DNA from: Phycisphaerales bacterium | Lineage (GTDB): Bacteria; Planctomycetota; Phycisphaerae; Tepidisphaerales; Tepidisphaeraceae | Length of the DNA: 10,052 nt | Direction: 5' to 3' | Assembly: GCA_003153655.1 (NCBI GenBank) | Contig: PMAK01000155.1 | Span: forward strand, 28,734 to 38,785 | Shown here: positions 6,324 to 10,052 of the stretch, in pieces | Numbering within the stretch: the stretch's first letter is position 1 | Layout: each line of letters starts with the position of its first letter | Position numbers and translations under genes: made by a program | The notes under the pieces: model-generated | Seen by the model: only the letters and a program-made list of their open reading frames with translations | What the model was told of the DNA's origin: nothing | Databases searched by the model: none

Positions 6324-6345
6324 CCTAGGGAGCAAGCTCCCTAGG
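6324..6345. repeat. Perfect hairpin with 10-bp arms
   Basis: CCTAGGGAGC (6324-6333) and GCTCCCTAGG (6336-6345) are perfect inverted repeats separated by AA. When folded, the loop would open to about six bases. Short T-rich stretches follow on both strands (GATTTT on +, AATTTT on -), so a bidirectional terminator is possible, though neither run is strong. The GGGAGC-AA-GCTCCC core could also be a dispersed palindrome. Confidence 0.55.
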
Positions 6346-6525
6346 CTTTGATTTTGGGTTTGGGAGTTGGAGATGCCCCATTTTTTTCCCTCTCCGTTTT
6401 TCCCCTACGACTTGCATGAACGTGACGAGTGTCCGAAATTGCAGATTGGATGCGGCCGGTTCATCACTTATGGAATAGTGATCCCGCGAGCGCGGCGGCG
6501 GGAGTTAAACTAGCTTTACTTTCCC

Positions 6526-7386
6526 ATGGCCCAGTTTAGGTTGAGTGGGATGCCGGTTTGTCTGCGATGCGGGTATGACTTGCGGGCGACGCCGAGTGAG
6601 GCGGCTTGTCCGGAATGCGGGTTGGCGGCGCATCGGTCGGTGATTGAGCATTCGCATCCGGATGATTGTCCGCCGGGGTGGGTGGGGATGATCGGCGCGG
6701 CTTCGGTGATGCTGCTGGTTTCGTATGTGGGGTTTGGGTTTTTTCTGATTGCCATTCTGATTAATTCGACGGCTTCGGCTTCTTCGTTGGATGAGGGGAT
6801 TCTTTACATACTGCTGGTGCTGGCGATCTCCCATGCCGTGGGGAATTTTTTCATCGCCCGTGACGACAGGCGAGGCGCATCGAAAGGGATATGGCGTGTG
6901 AATAGATGGTTGCTGCGGATCGTGCCGTTATTTCCGATCGCCGGGCTGGGAATGTTCATATATGGTTTTCGATTCGCGTTCTGGCTTATCTATGGACAAA
7001 CGCCGTCGTGGGTTGATGAAATGAATGATCTTTCTTACTGGCTGATATTGAGTGTGGTATTGTGCCCGGCGGTCACTTTTTTCCGGCTCCGATGGTTGGC
7101 GCTGCGATTGTCGCGGCCGAAGTTGGCGGAACATGTGACGATCGTGGCCGTGGGATGTACCGCTTCACTCGCGCTGCTGATTGTTTGTGTTTTTTTCGAA
7201 TGGGGCGATATTCGGCACGCCGATATCTCGTTCTTTCTATTGATGGTTTTGCCGGCGGCGCTAGTGGGGCTATTTGACCTATGGGCCACGCTGCTTTTGT
7301 TTGTCGTGTCGCGGCGATTTCTGCAATCGGCCCGGGAGGCTCGGGCGAGGTGGAAACTGGCGGATGCTTCTCGAGGAGAATTATGA
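6526..7386 (+). CDS. Zinc-ribbon (CLRCGYDL type) multi-spanning membrane protein
   Basis: This gene encodes 286 residues from the ATG at 6526. The N-terminus is a zinc ribbon, C12-x2-C15 and C28-x2-C31, within CLRCGYDLRATPSEAACPEC, a planctomycete hallmark. It is followed by about six membrane segments (roughly 55-80, 93-112, 128-155, 171-190, 204-226, 234-262) and a short basic C-terminal tail. The function is unknown; similar proteins occur in many copies in Phycisphaerae, and a sensory or scaffolding role is only a guess. The start is uncertain: the ATG at 6550 (M9) is the one conserved in the decayed copy at 6137, and no good Shine-Dalgarno precedes either. The TGA overlaps the next gene's ATG (7383-7386), so translation of the glycoside hydrolase is probably coupled to this gene. 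Confidence 0.85.
   Translation: MAQFRLSGMPVCLRCGYDLRATPSEAACPECGLAAHRSVIEHSHPDDCPPGWVGMIGAASVMLLVSYVGFGFFLIAILINSTASASSLDEGILYILLVLAISHAVGNFFIARDDRRGASKGIWRVNRWLLRIVPLFPIAGLGMFIYGFRFAFWLIYGQTPSWVDEMNDLSYWLILSVVLCPAVTFFRLRWLALRLSRPKLAEHVTIVAVGCTASLALLIVCVFFEWGDIRHADISFFLLMVLPAALVGLFDLWATLLLFVVSRRFLQSAREARARWKLADASRGEL
7373..7379 (+). promoter_or_regulatory. Ribosome binding site that fixes the glycoside hydrolase start
   Basis: GAGGAGA lies at a proper distance before the ATG at 7383, inside the last codons of the preceding gene. It supports 7383 over the in-frame ATG at 7281, as does the signal peptide that begins exactly at 7383. Confidence 0.75.
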
Positions 7387-8954
7387 ATCGTCGTCGATTT
7401 CTTTTTAATCTTGCTTCGTCGGCGATTGGTGCGATTGCCGCTCGTCAGAGTTTTGCGCAAGGCGGTTTGTTGCCGACGACTCAGCCGGTTGAGGAGGAGT
7501 TGGTTATTGACGAAAACGCTGCTTCGCATTTGATTCCGGCGAATTTCAATGGGCTGAGTTATGAGCTGGCGCAGCTTTCTGATCCGGATTTCTTCTCCGT
7601 TTCCAACAAGGAGTTGATCGCGTATTTTCGGTTGCTTAGTCCATCAGGCGTGCTTCGGCTTGGGGGGAATAGCAGTGAGTCTTGCTGGTTTATGGCGGAT
7701 GGGGCTACTACTGCGCCGGCGATGAAAGTGCCGGGTGGGCCGGTTGCGCAGAATTGGATGCCGCATCGGCAGTTTGCTGTGTTGCCGGTGGCGATTGATC
7801 ATCTGGCGGAATTTTTGGGGGCTTGCGGGTGGGGTTTGATTTATGGATTGAATCTGGGGAATAGTTCGCCGGAGCGGGCGGCTCGGGAGGCGGAATATGT
7901 TGCGAAAGCGGTTGGGGATCGGCTGCTTTATTTTCAGATTGGGAATGAGCCTAATTATTATCATGAGGCGAATAACCGGACGCGGCCTGCCTCCTGGGGG
8001 TTTGATGATTATTTGAGGGAGTGGAGGGAATTTGCGGAGGCGGTGATTGAGCGGGTGCCGGGGGCGCGGTTTGGGGGGCCGGATGTTGCGGGGTATTCGC
8101 CCTGGGTGGATCAGTTTGCGGTGTCGGCGCGGAAGAAGATGGGGTCGCGGCTGGTGGCGGTGACGAGTCATTATTATGCGGAGGGGCCGCCGGATGATCC
8201 TCGGGTGAATATTTCGCGGTTGCTGCGGAACGATCCCAAGATCGGTGAGCGGGCGAAGGTGATTGCGGATTTGGCGGCGGGGTTGGGAATGGAGAGCCGA
8301 ATGACGGAGGGGAATTCGTGTTATCGCGGGGGGAAGCCGGGGATGAGTGATGCGTTTGCATCGGCGCTTTGGGCCGGGGATTACATGCTTACGCTGGCGG
8401 AGGCTGGATATGGGGGCGTGAATTTTCATGGGGGAGGGGCGAGTTATTTGCGGGCTTCGCTGGGTGGGCATATGCCGGGGGATTTGGTGGCTCAGAAGGT
8501 TACGCCGGCGAAGGGGGCTTATTACACGCCGATTGCTGGGGATTTGGCGGATGGGTTTCATGCGCAGCCGATTTTTTATGGGATGATGTTTGCGAATCAG
8601 TTTGCCGGGGGGCGGATGGTGAATGCGACGCTGCAGGCTGGGGATGTGAATGCGACGGCGTATGCGGCCAAAACGCAGGATGGGCTGCGGATTGCGATGT
8701 TTAATAAAAGCGAGGACCGGGATCTTCGAATCAGGATAAAAACAGGCGCTTCGTATGTGCGAGCGACGGTTTGGCGGCTTTGCGGATCGGGGCTTGATGC
8801 GACCTCGGGTGTTACGCTGGGCGGGTCGGAGGTTCAGAGTCGCGCGCGCTGGTCCGAAGGGCGGCCGGAGACGGTTGAATTTAACAAAGGGATGGTGGCG
8901 GAGTTGCCACGGGGCAGTGGGGTAGTGGTTTTCGTTTCCTCTGATAATATCTAA
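7383..8954 (+). CDS. GH79-like secreted glycoside hydrolase
   Basis: This gene encodes 523 residues. The N-terminus MNRRRFLFNLASSAIGAIAA, then RQSFAQ, is a twin-arginine-type leader (RRxFL) with probable cleavage after SFA, so the mature enzyme is exported. A TIM-barrel catalytic domain follows. QIGNEPN places the likely acid/base at E189, and RMTEGNS the likely nucleophile at E309. This 120-residue spacing suits clan GH-A and the beta-glucuronidase/heparanase-like family GH79. The stretch after E309 (GMSDAFASALWAGDYMLTLA) and GGVNFHGG also fit that family. A C-terminal beta-sandwich (about 410-520, GLRIAMFNKSED) completes the usual two-domain layout. The substrate is probably a glucuronic-acid-containing glycan (inference). 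The start at 7383 overlaps the upstream TGA and has a clear Shine-Dalgarno. The gene is very G-rich on its sense strand. It could belong to a neighbouring GH-A family instead. Confidence 0.85.
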   Translation: MNRRRFLFNLASSAIGAIAARQSFAQGGLLPTTQPVEEELVIDENAASHLIPANFNGLSYELAQLSDPDFFSVSNKELIAYFRLLSPSGVLRLGGNSSESCWFMADGATTAPAMKVPGGPVAQNWMPHRQFAVLPVAIDHLAEFLGACGWGLIYGLNLGNSSPERAAREAEYVAKAVGDRLLYFQIGNEPNYYHEANNRTRPASWGFDDYLREWREFAEAVIERVPGARFGGPDVAGYSPWVDQFAVSARKKMGSRLVAVTSHYYAEGPPDDPRVNISRLLRNDPKIGERAKVIADLAAGLGMESRMTEGNSCYRGGKPGMSDAFASALWAGDYMLTLAEAGYGGVNFHGGGASYLRASLGGHMPGDLVAQKVTPAKGAYYTPIAGDLADGFHAQPIFYGMMFANQFAGGRMVNATLQAGDVNATAYAAKTQDGLRIAMFNKSEDRDLRIRIKTGASYVRATVWRLCGSGLDATSGVTLGGSEVQSRARWSEGRPETVEFNKGMVAELPRGSGVVVFVSSDNI

Positions 8955-8959
8955 TCTGC

Positions 8960-10052
8960 ATGGCTAATCTGCTATATCGAACCGCGGGCGAATCGCATGG
9001 GAAGGCTCTGATTGCGCTGGTTGAGGGGATGCCGGAGGGGGTGGCCATTGATCAGGCGTTTATTGATGGGGAGTTGAAGCGTCGCCAGGGTGGGTATGGG
9101 CGCGGGGGGCGGCAGAAGATTGAGACGGATCATGCGGAATTTTTGAGCGGCGTGCGGATGGGGAAGACGATCGGGTCGCCGATTGCGATTGCGATTGAGA
9201 ACCGCGATTGGAAGAACTGGACGGAGGCGCTGCCGGTGGGGGCGGGTGATCCGGCGAAGCACAAAGCTGTGGCATCGCCGCGGCCGGGACATGCGGATCT
9301 GGCGGGGGCGCTGAAGTTCGATTTTCCGGATGCGCGGTACGTGCTGGAGCGGGCGTCGGCGCGCGAGTCGACAGCGCGGGTGGCTGGGGGCGCAGTGGCG
9401 AAGCAGCTGCTGCTGGAGCTGGGGATGGATGTGGCGAGTCATGTGATTCGCGTGGGCGCGGCGGAGCTGGAGCGCGATGCGAGTTGGGAACAGATTGCAG
9501 CGTTGCGGGCTAAGGATGATGTTCTGCTGAACTGCGTGGATGCTGAGGCTGAGGCGCGAATGAAGGCTGAAGTGGATGCGGTGCTGCGGACCGGCGATAC
9601 GGTCGGCGGGGTGTTCGAAGTAGTGGTGCATGGGCTGCCGCCGGGAGTGGGGACCCACGCAAACTGGGACGAGCGCATGGACGGGCTGCTGGCACAGGCG
9701 GTGATGAGCCTGCAGGCGGTGAAGGCGGTGGAGATTGGCCGCGGAGTGACGGCGGCGGAGTCGCTGGGAAGCGCGGTGCACGACGCAATTGGTTATGAAG
9801 GGGCCGGCGACGGTATGGACGGCGACTTTACCAGGTTCTCTCGCGAGCAGAACAACGCCGGAGGGATCGAAGGCGGCATCTCCAACGGCGAGGACATTGT
9901 GGTGCGCGGTTATCTGAAGCCGATTTCGACGCTGCGGCGGCCGCTGGCGTCGGTGAGTTTTGCTACGAGGGAGCCGGTGAAGGCTGCGTATGAGCGCAGC
10001 GATGTGTGCGTGGTGCCGGCGGCGGGGGTTGCGGCGGAGGCGATGGTTGCGC
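8960..10052 (+). CDS. aroC: Chorismate synthase, C-terminus cut by the right edge
   Basis: This enzyme converts 5-enolpyruvylshikimate-3-phosphate to chorismate, the last shared step of aromatic amino acid synthesis, using reduced FMN in the cytoplasm. The frame runs from the ATG at 8960 to the edge (364 codons). Signatures seen: TAGESHG (H13), RRQGGYGRGGRQ then E-x-D, RPGHADL (H111), ERASARESTARVAGGAVAKQ, SLQAVKAVEIG, and RFSREQNNAGGIEGGISNGE. H13 and H111 match the two catalytic histidines of the family. The family is about 360-390 residues, so only a short tail is missing. The start lies 5 bp after the glycoside hydrolase stop, with no clear Shine-Dalgarno, suggesting co-transcription and perhaps re-initiation. 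Its place behind a secreted glycosidase has no obvious metabolic logic. Confidence 0.97.
   Translation, partial: MANLLYRTAGESHGKALIALVEGMPEGVAIDQAFIDGELKRRQGGYGRGGRQKIETDHAEFLSGVRMGKTIGSPIAIAIENRDWKNWTEALPVGAGDPAKHKAVASPRPGHADLAGALKFDFPDARYVLERASARESTARVAGGAVAKQLLLELGMDVASHVIRVGAAELERDASWEQIAALRAKDDVLLNCVDAEAEARMKAEVDAVLRTGDTVGGVFEVVVHGLPPGVGTHANWDERMDGLLAQAVMSLQAVKAVEIGRGVTAAESLGSAVHDAIGYEGAGDGMDGDFTRFSREQNNAGGIEGGISNGEDIVVRGYLKPISTLRRPLASVSFATREPVKAAYERSDVCVVPAAGVAAEAMVA

Larger units (their letters stand above)
5588..6525. other. 938-bp intergenic region without an intact gene, rich in repeats and palindromes
   Basis: No ORF here has credible composition or a recognisable product. From left to right the region holds: the leader of the CMD-family gene; two AATG-N3-CATT palindromes (5704-5736); a G-run (5738-5756); imperfect short tandem repeats (5767-5826); a CG-rich palindrome CCCGCGCGCGGG (5856-5867) next to GGCCGGCC (5867-5874); an 18-bp operator-like palindrome (5892-5909); a decayed zinc-ribbon gene start (6100-6187); a REP-like palindrome (6176-6203); repeats of GTTGTGCAG (6251, 6270); a perfect hairpin (6324-6345); and a GC-rich inverted repeat TCCCGC/GCGGGA (6482-6503) before the next gene. 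No tRNA cloverleaf or rRNA segment was recognised. Confidence 0.6.

Noticed and set aside
7281..7382. Upstream extension of the glycoside hydrolase frame to an ATG at 7281
   Set aside because: It would overlap the zinc-ribbon gene by about 100 bp and bury the twin-arginine leader; the ATG at 7383 has a Shine-Dalgarno and an ATGA overlap.
7644..8561. 305-codon minus-strand frame opposite the GH79-like gene
   Set aside because: Low-complexity Arg/Pro/His composition and no domain; a shadow of the real gene.
8972..9781. Long minus-strand frame opposite aroC
   Set aside because: An Arg/His/Pro-rich translation typical of an antisense shadow in G-rich coding DNA; aroC on the + strand is unmistakable.

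Overview
The window looks like a chromosomal segment of a planctomycete, most likely of the Phycisphaerae type. The reasons are a CLRCGYDL zinc-ribbon membrane protein, a zinc-ribbon plus GYF_2-like protein with a single membrane anchor, G-rich sense strands in most genes, and weak or absent Shine-Dalgarno sequences at several starts. The species cannot be named from this sequence.

Layout. (1) 2-3334, + strand: the 3' part of an unrecognised soluble protein (gene A), overlapping by ATGA a chimeric ORF (373-1710). A 28-codon remnant of a second gene A follows (1884-1970), overlapping by ATGA an intact GT-C-like membrane glycosyltransferase (gene B, 1967-3334). An ungapped imperfect direct repeat of about 228 bp (289-516 and 1883-2110) flanks a compositionally different cargo that encodes a two-repeat putative lipoprotein. 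The order full A / B 5' fragment / cargo / A 3' fragment / full B is what a single-crossover (Campbell-type) integration, or a tandem duplication with an internal replacement, would leave. (2) 3328-5587, - strand: a zinc-ribbon/GYF_2-like anchored protein, tail-to-tail with gene B and overlapping it by 7 bp, then a carboxymuconolactone decarboxylase/AhpD-family protein with an unusual C-x3-C-x3-H motif. (3) 5588-6525: 938 bp without a credible gene but rich in structure: tandem AATG-N3-CATT palindromes, a G-quadruplex-like run, short tandem repeats, an ArsR/SmtB-like operator palindrome, a decayed 5' copy of the downstream zinc-ribbon gene, a REP-like palindrome and a perfect 10-bp-arm hairpin. 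(4) 6526-10052, + strand: a probable operon of a CLRCGYDL zinc-ribbon multi-spanning membrane protein, a GH79-like secreted glycoside hydrolase with a twin-arginine-type leader (ATGA overlap), and aroC (chorismate synthase, 5 bp further on, running off the right edge).

How the genes work together: A and B look translationally coupled and probably act in envelope polysaccharide or glycoconjugate synthesis (inference from the GT-C type of B). The zinc-ribbon membrane protein and the GH79-like enzyme are coupled by ATGA overlap, but the link is of unknown meaning. aroC is a housekeeping gene probably carried along in the same transcript. The two most interesting regions are the chimeric integration at 289-2110 and the repeat-rich intergenic region 5700-6500.
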